64,000 nucleotides of DNA from Marinagarivorans sp. (GCA_028281865.1 JANQJB010000082.1:1-64000); one strand, 5' to 3'; counted from the stretch's first letter, positions 44,315-54,889 are shown. The notes: a model not told the origin generated them from the letters alone. A program made the numbers and translations.

Positions 44315-45505
44315 ATGGAATACACTCACTCTTTGATAACTTTCGCACTACTTGTCGCCGCCTTGGGCTTGCTTTCACTCAGTGTGCCTCTGCTGCTATT
44401 GAACAGCTCGAACAAGCTCTCTCGAATACCGATGGTGGGCTTTTTGGTTTGCAGTGGTGTTGCTAACAGCTTGCCAGTTTTTATCGAATTCTATTCACCA
44501 CTGGAGCTTTACGGCTTAGCCATCTGGTTACCTTGCTATTTACTTATGCCCGTATGCCTCTGGCTGTATACGCAAGCAATTACCGCGACAACACCTTGGA
44601 AGTTTTCCCGTAAGCACTACAAACATTTGCTACCAAGCGGTTTTGGTATACTTGTCTCCATATCATTATTCACTTTGCCAAGTGACTTGCTCGATCAGAT
44701 ATTCCGTTCGGATAACTCAGCCCTACCGGCGTGGCCACAGGCTGTCGTAATTTGCGCTTTTGCATTAATGATACTTTGGGTGTTTCTCTCTGCATATTAT
44801 GTGGTGCGGATACTAAGCGGTTTAGTTCGCTATCGAGCAAACTTGAAAATGCTATTTGCCAATAATGATAAATCTGAACTCTATTGGTTGAGCTGGACTG
44901 TAACCGTGCTCGCCGGCTCCTGGTGCCTATCCCTGTTCTACAGTATCCCGCTGCTTACAAACCAGGCGTTAATTCTACCGATAGAACTGATGGCAATTAT
45001 GCACTTGGCCTTATTATGGACGCTATCTGTATTTGGTATAACGCAAGAACCCGGCTATGCCGGTCGCTACTTAAACACCACAGATCTATTGCCTTCATCC
45101 GAAGATAAAAGCAACCTGAAATACCAAAAGTCTGGCTTAACTGAGCAAGAGCTAGCTCGAATTGCGAGTAAAATTGAAGCCGCTATGACTAATAAGAAAC
45201 TTTATTTAGATTCAGGCTTATCGTTGCAAAAACTTGCCTCAGCAGTACAAGTTTCACCAAACTATGTCTCCCAGGCGCTTAACGAAAACCTCAAGAAATC
45301 TTTCTTTGACTACGTTAATAGCTACCGGATACAACACGCGATCCCCGAACTGTTAGACGCGCAAAAAACTGTATTAGATATTGCAATGGATGCCGGCTTT
45401 AATGCCCGTTCATCTTTTTACAAAGCATTCAAAAAAACAACGGGTTTAACGCCGAGCGAATACAAAAAAAATAAGCAAGCTGGTGCGACTGATTTACCCA
45501 ACTAA
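44315..45505 (+). CDS. Membrane-anchored AraC-family regulator
   Basis: The 396-residue product has an N-terminal block of about seven membrane helices (about 5-250) and a C-terminal AraC DNA-binding domain (about 290-385; LSLQKLASAVQVSPNYVSQALNE ... TVLDIAMDAGFNARSSFYKAFKKTTGLTPSEYKK). This architecture is known in membrane-sensing AraC proteins. I chose the ATG (MEYTHSL); a TTG ten codons earlier is open but weak. A TATAAT at 44303-44308 lies only six bases before the ATG, so the mRNA may be nearly leaderless. The likely target is the divergent DUF2306 gene. Confidence 0.85.
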   Translation: MEYTHSLITFALLVAALGLLSLSVPLLLLNSSNKLSRIPMVGFLVCSGVANSLPVFIEFYSPLELYGLAIWLPCYLLMPVCLWLYTQAITATTPWKFSRKHYKHLLPSGFGILVSISLFTLPSDLLDQIFRSDNSALPAWPQAVVICAFALMILWVFLSAYYVVRILSGLVRYRANLKMLFANNDKSELYWLSWTVTVLAGSWCLSLFYSIPLLTNQALILPIELMAIMHLALLWTLSVFGITQEPGYAGRYLNTTDLLPSSEDKSNLKYQKSGLTEQELARIASKIEAAMTNKKLYLDSGLSLQKLASAVQVSPNYVSQALNENLKKSFFDYVNSYRIQHAIPELLDAQKTVLDIAMDAGFNARSSFYKAFKKTTGLTPSEYKKNKQAGATDLPN

Positions 45506-45643
45506 TTGCAGACAATTTGTCAAGCGAGAAAATGACATTACTAAAACGAATGAGCAATATTTTAAAAGTCTTTATTTAACTATACGTGGCGGGCTAATGC
45601 TTTATAGGAAACGGATTCTGACAACTTTATGGGTTTAATAATA

Positions 45644-46102
45644 TCAAATAACTCCCAGACTTAATCCAGCAGCAAAAGCACTGCCCAACTCAGCAACCTG
45701 ATCGAGAAACTCTGCCTTGTACTCGCCGTGTAAAATCAGAGTTTCTTGCACCTGCTTCCAGCCTAAACCCACCAGAATACTTTCAACGGACCGTTTACAA
45801 CCCGCTCCGTCCTTACCCGCTCTCACAATCAATGCGTAAGGTGTTCCACGCTTTGAATCAATTAATGCATAATAGCTGCGATCAAATAAGTCCTTTAGTG
45901 CGCCGCTCATGTAGCCAAAATTTTCAGGTGTAAAAAATATAACCCCATCGGCACTTTTCATTTGTTCAATAGACGTCTCAAGTGGAGGCGCAAGAATCAC
46001 CTCCAAATTATCCGCAGCGGCACGCGCTCCCTTCTCAAGCGCCTGACTAATCGCCTGTGTATTAAGGGAAGGTGCATGCGCAATAATAAGTAGTGTTTTC
46101 AT
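45644..46102 (-). CDS. Flavodoxin-like NAD(P)H/FMN reductase family protein
   Basis: The 152-residue product starts with a flavodoxin-fold strand and loop (MKTLLIIAHAPSLNTQAI) and has FFTPENFGYMSGALKDLFDR, the FMN-contact region of NAD(P)H-dependent FMN reductases. Its ATG directly follows the stop of the upstream flavodoxin-fold gene with no gap, so the two are coupled. Electron donor and substrate are unknown. Confidence 0.8.
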   Translation of the reverse strand: MKTLLIIAHAPSLNTQAISQALEKGARAAADNLEVILAPPLETSIEQMKSADGVIFFTPENFGYMSGALKDLFDRSYYALIDSKRGTPYALIVRAGKDGAGCKRSVESILVGLGWKQVQETLILHGEYKAEFLDQVAELGSAFAAGLSLGVI

Positions 46103-46849
46103 TTAGCGGTAAGCGGGGTTAGCAAAATCAAATCGGCAACCTGCATCCCAACTAGCTCGTTGGTTTCCGTGTGCGGGAATCCCTCCTGCGTCCTTTATCA
46201 TACGTGCCATATGCATCAGGTTCCAGGTCATAAATGTTGTGTTGCGATTAGTAAAATCATTTTCAGGGCCGCCCGACCCCTCGTCTAAATAGGAGGGCCC
46301 TGGGCCCGCCTCGCCCAACCAACCCGCATCTGCCTGAGGTGGAATCACGTAACCAAGATGCTGCAGCGAGTAAAGGATATTCATCGCGCAGTGTTTAGCG
46401 CCATCTTCGTTTCCGGTAATTAAACACCCACCAACTTTACCGTAGTCTGCGTATTGACCCTCTTCGTTTAGAAGGTGCGAATTGGCATAAAGCCGCTCGA
46501 TCAACTGCGTACATACCGAAGTTTTTTCTCCCAGCCAAATTGACGTGCCAATGATTAAAATATTCGCCTGTTTTATAACGTCGTAGATTTTTGGCCAATC
46601 GTCCTTTTTCCACCCGTGTTCCGTCATATCGCCCCAAACACCAAACGCAATATCGTGATCAACAAGCCTAAACTCCTGAAGCCGAATTTTATTTTTCTCG
46701 AGAATCGCCTTGCTGATCTGCCACAATCCCTCAGTATGCGATTTTTCGGGAGACTTTTTTAATGTGGTATTGATAAACACAGCTTGCAAATCAGAAAAGT
46801 CCCATTGGCTGGAAGAACACATTTCTTCTTGCTTTGCATTGAGTACCAT
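46103..46849 (-). CDS. Flavodoxin family NAD(P)H-dependent oxidoreductase
   Basis: The 248-residue product has the flavodoxin-fold core (LQAVFINTTLKKSPEKSHTEGLW ... ANILIIGTSIWLGEKTSVCTQLIERL ... KVGGCLITGNEDGAKHCAMNILYSLQHLGYVIPP). It resembles NADPH-dependent FMN reductases. GAGG before the ATG is a good ribosome-binding site. It is the first gene of a pair with the smaller flavodoxin-fold protein at 45644-46102. Confidence 0.82.
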   Translation of the reverse strand: MVLNAKQEEMCSSSQWDFSDLQAVFINTTLKKSPEKSHTEGLWQISKAILEKNKIRLQEFRLVDHDIAFGVWGDMTEHGWKKDDWPKIYDVIKQANILIIGTSIWLGEKTSVCTQLIERLYANSHLLNEEGQYADYGKVGGCLITGNEDGAKHCAMNILYSLQHLGYVIPPQADAGWLGEAGPGPSYLDEGSGGPENDFTNRNTTFMTWNLMHMARMIKDAGGIPAHGNQRASWDAGCRFDFANPAYR

Positions 46850-47021
46850 TTTTCTTTCCTCGAGTTACTGTTTGCTTTAGCAAGTTGGCCGGCGAAGGTA
46901 TGAACTGGGTCAACTCAGGTTAAGTTACATATTCACAGAATTAGCACAATTTGGAAACAGGAAACATCGCTGCCTGCATTCTGGTCTAAGCTTTATAGAT
47001 AGGATTTAATAAGCTAAACCA

Positions 47022-47681
47022 ATGTACAAAGCCGTAACATCTCACTTTTTGTTAGTAATAGCTGCTTTGATATCAGCTAACAGCCTAAGAACTTACGCTG
47101 ATATTAACGATTGCTCTAATTTGAGCATCGATGCTTTTGATTCTGTTATTTCGATATCTATTAGCGAAAACAATAATGCGAGCGGTGTTATTGTAGGTCA
47201 CAATCAAGTGCTTACGGTTGCACACGCATTGCCAATCAATTCTCCGGTTACAGCAAAACTCTCATCTGACCATGCGGCCAGCATTATAGCTGTTCACGAG
47301 GGGTATGACCTCGCTTTGTTAAGCACCGATACAGAGGGACGTTTACCTATTAAATTGACTGACGCAGAATTGGCAAAACAGCAAGCTGTTTGGGCCGTAG
47401 GATTTAATCATAAAAAACAAAAAGTCGTATCGAAGGGACAGTTTCTAAAAACGAGCTATAATGGACTGCTAAGTACCGCTCGAGTCGAGCCAGGACAATC
47501 TGGCGGAGCATTATTTCAATGCACAGCGGACGAAGTTTCCCTATCGGGAATATTGCAATCATTTGTTGCAAGCTATGAGAATGGGAATCTAATTAACAAA
47601 GGTAGATCCAGTTCTGTGCCGGCAACCGCCATTCAACAATTTTTAAAGGCTTTTCAAGCTAATACGTTAGCTAAACATTAG
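47022..47681 (+). CDS. Small exported trypsin-like serine protease
   Basis: The 219-residue product has a signal peptide (about 1-26) and a compact trypsin/HtrA-type core with His68 (VLTVAHAL), Asp96 (YDLALLS) and Ser160 (EPGQSGGALF). There is no PDZ domain and no poly-Ser linker, unlike the trypsin at 33288. It is divergent from the flavodoxin pair and convergent with the giant lipoprotein gene. A periplasmic processing role is possible; the substrate is unknown. Confidence 0.82.
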   Translation: MYKAVTSHFLLVIAALISANSLRTYADINDCSNLSIDAFDSVISISISENNNASGVIVGHNQVLTVAHALPINSPVTAKLSSDHAASIIAVHEGYDLALLSTDTEGRLPIKLTDAELAKQQAVWAVGFNHKKQKVVSKGQFLKTSYNGLLSTARVEPGQSGGALFQCTADEVSLSGILQSFVASYENGNLINKGRSSSVPATAIQQFLKAFQANTLAKH

Positions 47682-47807
47682 GCGTCCATATTTTACTATC
47701 AAATTTAACCAATCTGCCCGTATCAAACTATTTTACCCCCACCCTAAAAAATCACGCTTCGGAAACTGCCTTTCTTTCACAGATGGGGCTAGGTGAAAAT
47801 AGCTTTA

Positions 47808-50800
47808 TTAATTCGATTCGGTTGCATCTTGCTCCGGTATTTTTGAACCCGCTTTAACCTTTTCCTCTAATACTTTCATTCGCTCTTCGAGAGCTTTCTG
47901 TTGCTCTAACAAGCCCTTTCGCTGCGATAGCAACGAATCGTCAACTTTTTTGCGAAACTCATTTGACTGAGTAGAAATTCCATCAATAACTGCTTTGACA
48001 TCAGCACTCTGCAACTCTCTGGTAGTTTTTATAAATGCGTCTTCAGCGTTAATAAGTGTCACAATATCGTCGTAGGGAATTTCGTCGGTCGCATCCAAAT
48101 ATACTCTACCTCCAAGCATATTTGGCTGAGACAATAAACCTTTTTGGTCTGCCTGCGATTTAGCATCCCACTTAAATGGATAGACGGTCGCTACACCCTC
48201 TTCCTCAATCGAGTTCCATAGACGAGGGTTTACCGCAGCAGCACCAATCCGAATAGCGCCGCCTAACCACCCTGCCTCCTTCCACAATGAAGTTCGCTTA
48301 GTCGCCGAATACGCACTATTAAAGAGAATATATTCTTTATCCTGCCAGTCTTTTTGAATAGCGTTGTGCGGAATTTTTACTAATAAATGAAAAGGCTGAT
48401 CTCCATTTGGGTAACCCGTGTGCGCAGCTGCAACGAGACGTCTAGAATCGGTACCGGCCTCATTACTGCGCAAGTCGCTTTTACGCACACTCCACTTTGC
48501 AAAATTATCGCCAGAACCCGCCGCAGTTATTGCCGCATCAAGATACTCCCGACGCTTGGAATAAGCCATCGCCGCGCGTGCGGTACCAAATAAATTGGCC
48601 TGTCCCGCTGCACTAGCTCCATAATTATTGCGGGATAATGAATCTTTGAAGTGAAACTTATCGAGTAGTCGGCGCGCTTCATCAAGTTTGGAGTTTTTAT
48701 CTTCTTGCTCAGTAATAGAACCATCGGAAATTACCTCGGGTAAATCTTGTCCGCCGAAGGAATTCGAAAGCATCTTCAATGTATTTGTATCATAAACCGC
48801 GTCGGCATTCGCCTGAGCAGCCATTCTAGCCATAACACCGCCCTCATTGATTGACAGCGAAACCAGATCATCGCGAGAAAGTGGCAGCATTTTAACAACC
48901 GTTATTCCCGGTTGGACTTTCGGCCGTTTAACGTGTTGAAAACGTTCGTAGGATTCACGCGTCAAGTCTTTATAAGGTAAATCGTATCGCTCTACTTGTT
49001 CGAGGTTGGCAATGGTTTTCCATAGCGATGCATATTGGTAGTCGAGTAAATTTTCGGATAATTCTCTTACTAGAGATCTCTTCGTTAAAATAATACGGAA
49101 CCATTTATGGATATTACGATTTCCAGGAATCTCATCAAGCAAGTAACGTCGATTTTCATGGCTAAGGTAGGGATGCCGGTCTAATAAACTTCCCAACATA
49201 TTTTTCTCAATTTGCCTCTGCTCTTGTTCGTTTTCTGGTCTATCTCCGCGTCGGCTACCTAACTGTTCATAAAGGGCAATTTCAGATTGTAAAGTATCCA
49301 CCCAATAATCTCTTAGCCACTCGTAAATCAGCGCTTTTAAATGACTATCATCCTTTTTAAACTCCTGACGGATGCGATCCGGTGTAGGTACGGAGGGATA
49401 TCCACTCATAAATAGATTGGATACTATCTGGCGCAACGCATCTTGCATACGTTTGCTCTCCATTTCGAATAACCATAGCTCAGGATATTCAAGATACGGG
49501 GAGGGCTTCAATAGCTCACTATCAACTCGTTTTAAATCACGAACGAGATCTCGTGCCGCATCCCCTCGCTTTTTAATATCGCTAAGGTTTGACAGGTTAT
49601 TTATAACCTTGGTATTTATCTTGAACTCATTGTCTCTGTCTTCAGGCGTCGCTCTAAGCTCTTTAGCCAAACTAGTATCGCTATGGGTATTTGAATCCTT
49701 ATTTTCTCTTTTTTTAGATTCGGCTTTTTCTTCGAGCACATCATCCAAACTTGCTCCATTTAATGCCAAAAACCTGATTAAATCCAGTTCCTTTTTAACT
49801 CCATCAAATGGTGAGAGATATTTCGATAGTGTTGCCGCACGATAGTCACAAATTACCGATTTATATTGCTTAGTATTTGACTGTGGGCAGTCTTCTCTTG
49901 AATCATCTAGCTCACAAGCTCTCTCTATACTCTGATAATTCTCGTCTAGAAACATATGGTATATATCTTGTTCATCCGAATTATAATATCGAGCAAATCT
50001 ACGACTGCCATCAAAAAATGCGCTTAAGTACAAATCAATTTTAAACGGCAAAGCCATACCTGTTTCCGCAGCCGATGAGACAGCAAGTATCACATGATCT
50101 AAATTAAATGGTTCCCACTGCATCCTCATAATCATTTCAGCTCGAGCTTTTTGACTACTGTGAAAATTTTCACTTATAGATGTACCTTTATGTTTCTCAA
50201 CAGCATTCACTCTTTGTTCACTATATAATTCAATGCCCTCTTTAGTGTCAGGTTTTTTATCTGAATCTAATTTACTGAAAAAGTCTTGATATTGGTTCTT
50301 AAGTTCCGAGACATAACTCTTGTGCATGCTTTGAAAAGCTAGCGATTCGTTTCGATCGATATGTTTACCAGAAAACATTTCCACACTTTTATTAGTTTCG
50401 TCAGTATGCGGAGACTGGATTAATAAATTTAAACAACCAGAATATCTAAGCGCACATACATTACAATAGTCAGCGAAATTAACTTCGTTTAGGTCATTAG
50501 GAATTGTATCGTCGCAATATTTTCCACTCATGATTTTCTTGGCCGGCATAATCCTATCGATTTTTGTACTACTTTGTGTGGAACAATACGTCGAGATCTT
50601 AGTGGAATTAACTTTTTCATCACCCCGTGCTTCAATGAGCACTTGTAAACCTTTATAGTATCTCAGTGCATAAACATTGCAGTAGTTCGCGCGACTAAAC
50701 TCGCTCTGCGTATGAGAAATCTTGCTCTTACTACATTGTTGAGCCGTTATTTTTTTTGTAAATTCCGCTTGCGCCATTAGCAAATCGCGACGTAGGTCGC

Positions 50801-53771
50801 TATGCCGCTCGGACAAACCTGAACTATCTAATACCTCTAATAAATCACTTACCACCGATGTTGCGATTCTCAACCGGCCTTGCCAATTTATCTGCTCCAC
50901 GGGTTTGCTTTTGGGTTGGGCTAAAATCGAATATTTTGCCGTAAGACGCTTTTTATCAACCCTCTCGTATTTTATCGTTCCAAATGCACTTGTTTGATCA
51001 TGTATCCAGCGTTCGTATTGTTCCTTGGGTGTAACACTAGTCGGAAAGCTCACTTCAATAAAACTAGTACCAGATAACGAATGTTTTTCACCTGGTATGG
51101 CCTTTGGATAAAACGTTAACCACCAGTAATCGTAATCGACATTTCTCTCAGCACTTAGCGCAGCAGAGAGCTTACGCATATCAGAAAAGCGATGTGTAAA
51201 TTCAGTAATAAAAGTATTGATACGCCGTTGATTCGCTGTGCCCAAACCAAAAAGGTAGGCATTTTTTGGCATATTAAAAGCGAGTTTTATTGCGTCAACT
51301 ATCTGGGTGCTACTAGGAGGCTGTTTATCTTGCAATGCTCTGTTAAACTCCAAAGGTATGCCCACCAAACCTTCCTTCCGCAACACCTCTGAAGAAAAAC
51401 CAATATGTGGACTGGCCAAAAGCGCATTTAGGGCAGGCAAATCGGTATTTAGCAGATCAGTATGCTCTTTAAATAGGGCAACAAACCTCTCTATCGCTTT
51501 ATTTTTGTTTTCACTCGCATCACCGGCTAATTCTGCATCGAATGCATAGCTAATAAATTTGGTTAAATTTTCTAGATTGGCAGCATCGGATTGCTGCATT
51601 GAATCGATAACGCGAAGTTGCTCAAGGTAAGCTTGGTAGTGCTTAGCAATCTGAGCAATCGCAGCATTAAGCTGCTGTTGTTCAGCTATCGGACGCCGCT
51701 GAATAAGCTCGCTCGAACGAGACAAAAAAGCCTTATTAAAAGACTCCAGGCTCTCTTGATAACTATTTTGTTTTTTTTCTAGTTTACTAACAGCCCGAAG
51801 TAATTCATCATTTTTAGTTCTTGCAAGCTTGATTGAGCCTTGCAATTCCTTTAGTCCTTCTATATTTGTTTTAGCGACCTCAAAGTTAGAATTATTTTCA
51901 TTTAATTTAGTGATAATACTTTCATAGTAGCGTTTCGATTTTTCTACTATTTTTTTGTTTTCATCTTTTTTGATCCAGTGCTCTTTGAGCTTCCCATAGG
52001 CCGCCGCATACTCTTTACCGATACCACCGTCTGAATTTTTGTGCGTTTCGTATAACGAAGTAAGCTCTTCGTTATTTAAAAGGTCATCGATGGCACTGTA
52101 GATCTCATTCCCTTTATTGGATATGATTTCAAATAATTTTTTATCTTCCTCATTACTACCATGTATATTAATAAGCTGTGCGGTCACTTGCTCCACTGAA
52201 ATCACACTGGAAGTTTCAAAGTCATCAAGGCTAGCTTTAAGGTTCTCCCACACCGACTTCTGTTTGGAAAAAAAATTCTTGGATTCAGAATCAGTAAAAT
52301 ATTTGAGATTATCTATAATTATATTTTTTAGCTGATCAGTAGTCTCAGCATTATCTGATTGCAATTTTTTAGCAAGTATTAAAGCAGATATAGCTGACTC
52401 TCCGACAGTCTTATGCTGACTATAGTGTTCGTCATTCTCATTAGGTAGTATCGCGCCATGCCATGAAAGACTTTTTTCGAAAGCAGCGGAAATGTTACCA
52501 ATAGGATCTTTTAACCCTTTAACGAAATCGGAGCTTTTACGGGCCATAGAGTCTCTACCCTCATCAGCTTGTTCCTTACCTATCTCCGCAGTATTTTTAA
52601 TGTCCAAATTTTCGACCACGTCCTTAAGCGAGCGCACAAGGGCGTTATGCGGCGCGATTAAACTCGGAGAATTTGCAAGCTCATCTTCTAACATAGAAAT
52701 TGGGAGAGTGGAGGATATTTTTTTTGACTGTAGATAGCTTAGTTTCGTTTGCCAAGCCGCAGCTAGCGCTTTATTTAAGTCTTTCTCTTTTTGCAGTGTT
52801 TTATCAATTTCCGACCGTAAAGAGGAAGAAAAACGCTGTAATGCTTCTCCTTTTGCAATAGGGTTTATCAACGCTGGCAACTCATTATCACCCTGACCTA
52901 CGCCACCATTTAGGCTTTGAATATACATCTCCCAAAGCGATAATTTATTCTGCGCAAACAGCTGCGCATAGCTATCGCCTATATTGTCCTTAAAAAATTG
53001 TGTTGCTTTAGCTCTAGCTGTATCCAGCGCCTGCGTGCGACTTCCCTGTGAGACAAAAAGATCTTCTCTTCCGGCAATAGCATTGGTTATAATTTTTTTA
53101 ACAAAGCCTCTCTCAGATAGCTTTTGTATAAGAGCAGCAACAAAGACATGATCCTTTTCCTCGTATACTAAATCGGAGTAGCTAACTTCTTTTGCTGCTC
53201 CTTTATTATCTGCGCCAGAAACGATGCTTTCTACTTTCCCACGAATTTCTTGCCTAGAGGCATTTAAGTAATCTAATTCGCCAATTTTCAGGCTCAGCCA
53301 TCTGCTCAATAAATTTGCTTTTCTCCGTAAGTCCGCTTCGTCGATATTTTTTTTGCCGTCGTCCTCAGTTTTATAATCCGCTTTGATTATTATCTTTTCA
53401 TATTGATGAACAGTTTCGGCGATCATTTCATACAGATACGCCCCATTTTCCATTTGCGCATAGATATTCGCGATAATCGTATTTTTCGCGTATTGAAACT
53501 GGGAATTCGCAAAATCTGGCCGGTGTTCGTCAAAGAAATTAGATAGAGGCGTATCGGGCTGGCTAATCAAGCTATTTTTATCCGAAAAAGTCACCTTTTG
53601 AGCTCGTGCGGAGCGTGGTGCGAAAACGTGCACCCCGGATTTCTGTACGAGCGAAGTCGTTGTTCCTTCAGGAGAGCTTATAGCATGCTTTTGCGCACAA
53701 GCGCTCGAGAGAAAAAGAGTTAAAAATACAACTAGAAAGCGATAAACAAGCTCCATTGGTAAAAAATACAT
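47808..53771 (-). CDS. Giant lipoprotein of unknown function (1987 residues)
   Basis: The product has a lipoprotein signal (FLTLFLSSAC, Cys25) and then almost 2000 residues of largely helical, charged sequence with coiled-coil stretches (for example about 640-760 and the C-terminus from about 1930). Around residues 1017-1040 and 1095-1118 a motif YCNV[YC]ALRY is duplicated in a Cys-rich stretch, the only obvious internal repeat. I see no RHS, VCBS, peptidase or glycosidase motif. GGAG nine bases before the ATG supports this start. It is preceded on the same strand by a small four-helix membrane protein gene. It could be an outer-membrane structural or secreted effector protein; I do not recognise a family. 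Confidence 0.8.
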   Translation of the reverse strand: MYFLPMELVYRFLVVFLTLFLSSACAQKHAISSPEGTTTSLVQKSGVHVFAPRSARAQKVTFSDKNSLISQPDTPLSNFFDEHRPDFANSQFQYAKNTIIANIYAQMENGAYLYEMIAETVHQYEKIIIKADYKTEDDGKKNIDEADLRRKANLLSRWLSLKIGELDYLNASRQEIRGKVESIVSGADNKGAAKEVSYSDLVYEEKDHVFVAALIQKLSERGFVKKIITNAIAGREDLFVSQGSRTQALDTARAKATQFFKDNIGDSYAQLFAQNKLSLWEMYIQSLNGGVGQGDNELPALINPIAKGEALQRFSSSLRSEIDKTLQKEKDLNKALAAAWQTKLSYLQSKKISSTLPISMLEDELANSPSLIAPHNALVRSLKDVVENLDIKNTAEIGKEQADEGRDSMARKSSDFVKGLKDPIGNISAAFEKSLSWHGAILPNENDEHYSQHKTVGESAISALILAKKLQSDNAETTDQLKNIIIDNLKYFTDSESKNFFSKQKSVWENLKASLDDFETSSVISVEQVTAQLINIHGSNEEDKKLFEIISNKGNEIYSAIDDLLNNEELTSLYETHKNSDGGIGKEYAAAYGKLKEHWIKKDENKKIVEKSKRYYESIITKLNENNSNFEVAKTNIEGLKELQGSIKLARTKNDELLRAVSKLEKKQNSYQESLESFNKAFLSRSSELIQRRPIAEQQQLNAAIAQIAKHYQAYLEQLRVIDSMQQSDAANLENLTKFISYAFDAELAGDASENKNKAIERFVALFKEHTDLLNTDLPALNALLASPHIGFSSEVLRKEGLVGIPLEFNRALQDKQPPSSTQIVDAIKLAFNMPKNAYLFGLGTANQRRINTFITEFTHRFSDMRKLSAALSAERNVDYDYWWLTFYPKAIPGEKHSLSGTSFIEVSFPTSVTPKEQYERWIHDQTSAFGTIKYERVDKKRLTAKYSILAQPKSKPVEQINWQGRLRIATSVVSDLLEVLDSSGLSERHSDLRRDLLMAQAEFTKKITAQQCSKSKISHTQSEFSRANYCNVYALRYYKGLQVLIEARGDEKVNSTKISTYCSTQSSTKIDRIMPAKKIMSGKYCDDTIPNDLNEVNFADYCNVCALRYSGCLNLLIQSPHTDETNKSVEMFSGKHIDRNESLAFQSMHKSYVSELKNQYQDFFSKLDSDKKPDTKEGIELYSEQRVNAVEKHKGTSISENFHSSQKARAEMIMRMQWEPFNLDHVILAVSSAAETGMALPFKIDLYLSAFFDGSRRFARYYNSDEQDIYHMFLDENYQSIERACELDDSREDCPQSNTKQYKSVICDYRAATLSKYLSPFDGVKKELDLIRFLALNGASLDDVLEEKAESKKRENKDSNTHSDTSLAKELRATPEDRDNEFKINTKVINNLSNLSDIKKRGDAARDLVRDLKRVDSELLKPSPYLEYPELWLFEMESKRMQDALRQIVSNLFMSGYPSVPTPDRIRQEFKKDDSHLKALIYEWLRDYWVDTLQSEIALYEQLGSRRGDRPENEQEQRQIEKNMLGSLLDRHPYLSHENRRYLLDEIPGNRNIHKWFRIILTKRSLVRELSENLLDYQYASLWKTIANLEQVERYDLPYKDLTRESYERFQHVKRPKVQPGITVVKMLPLSRDDLVSLSINEGGVMARMAAQANADAVYDTNTLKMLSNSFGGQDLPEVISDGSITEQEDKNSKLDEARRLLDKFHFKDSLSRNNYGASAAGQANLFGTARAAMAYSKRREYLDAAITAAGSGDNFAKWSVRKSDLRSNEAGTDSRRLVAAAHTGYPNGDQPFHLLVKIPHNAIQKDWQDKEYILFNSAYSATKRTSLWKEAGWLGGAIRIGAAAVNPRLWNSIEEEGVATVYPFKWDAKSQADQKGLLSQPNMLGGRVYLDATDEIPYDDIVTLINAEDAFIKTTRELQSADVKAVIDGISTQSNEFRKKVDDSLLSQRKGLLEQQKALEERMKVLEEKVKAGSKIPEQDATESN

Positions 53772-54247
53772 CTTAAAGCACTCCGCAAAATAATTGACTA
53801 TAAGGCATGATAAAAAAACAAGAAGTCAGCTTTCAGGTGATTTAGCTATTCTTGTCTATGTTAATTAATAGGGAAAACGCAAGCCTAAGCGAAAGAAATT
53901 CGTTTGCCAACACTAAATTCCGATGATGAGTTAATACCAACCAATCCGAGCGAATATCAAACATTCTTTTGTCGATATTTTTTATATGCCGTACAGAAAA
54001 TGCCAAATTAAAAAAAACAGCGACGGAGAAAATACGATAAACTTAGAGCATACAAGTTTATTCGTATAGCACTTTGGTTGAATAGAAACTTATATCAGCA
54101 AGCTTGAGAACTAATAATTTCAGTAACATCAAGATATGCTATATGAAAGGCAGATCAACTAAGCTCCCGAATGTGTAAGGACAGCTCGGATATTTAGCAG
54201 AAATAATGTTTTAAGTGAGCCTATTTTTTATATATTCGAGGGATGAT
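53772..54247. other. Intergenic region between giant lipoprotein and membrane protein genes
   Basis: About 475 bases, no gene seen on either strand. No clear terminator or promoter could be picked out. Confidence 0.4.
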
Positions 54248-54889
54248 TTATTTATTAGAATAGGGGTTATCTCCACGCAAATTCGGATTATCCTGCCAAG
54301 GGCTATCCAGTCTACCTGCCATCTCCTCTGCACGACGCTTATCAGCGTAAGCCTGTTCTTCGCGTCTTCTTTCCGCCGCCTGCGCAAGTTCATCACCATC
54401 GGACCTATCGTAATGGCTATCCCATTGAGTGCTTGCATAACGCCGCGCCCTACCGCCAAATAAACCGAGCAACATCATGATCGCGAAGATAGATGCGAGC
54501 CCACCCCAAAAACCGAAGTCCCTAAACGAAAAGTAAACAAATACCAACGCACCAATAACGAATCCAACACCGACAATAACAAGTAAAATAAAAGCTGCAA
54601 AAGCAAAACAATAAAAGAGAATTTTTACCAAACTAACGCAGACCGGAATTACAAGTGCAAGGCCGACAATCAACAAAAGCTCGATAAACATTATTGCAGT
54701 CAAACCAATAAACTTACCCCGGGTGGCTTCCGCCGCCATTTTGCAAGAGGGTAAATAACAGTCCCAAGTAATAAGCTGGCTAATCACGGCAATTAAATAC
54801 AAAACAAAAAATAGAATAAAAGTAAATTTCGCTAGTTGGATGCCTTTTTCCAGCTCATTAGATAAGAAAAACTTCAAATCAGACCACAT
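54248..54889 (-). CDS. Membrane protein with charged C-terminal tail
   Basis: The 213-residue product has four or five membrane helices (about 20-155) with a Cys pair in the first periplasmic loop (WDCYLPSCKM) and a hydrophilic, Arg/Glu/Asp-rich cytoplasmic tail (about 155-213). GGGGAAAG precedes the ATG. It lies upstream of the giant lipoprotein on the same strand, 476 bases away, so a shared role is only possible. No family recognised. Confidence 0.7.
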   Translation of the reverse strand: MWSDLKFFLSNELEKGIQLAKFTFILFFVLYLIAVISQLITWDCYLPSCKMAAEATRGKFIGLTAIMFIELLLIVGLALVIPVCVSLVKILFYCFAFAAFILLVIVGVGFVIGALVFVYFSFRDFGFWGGLASIFAIMMLLGLFGGRARRYASTQWDSHYDRSDGDELAQAAERRREEQAYADKRRAEEMAGRLDSPWQDNPNLRGDNPYSNK

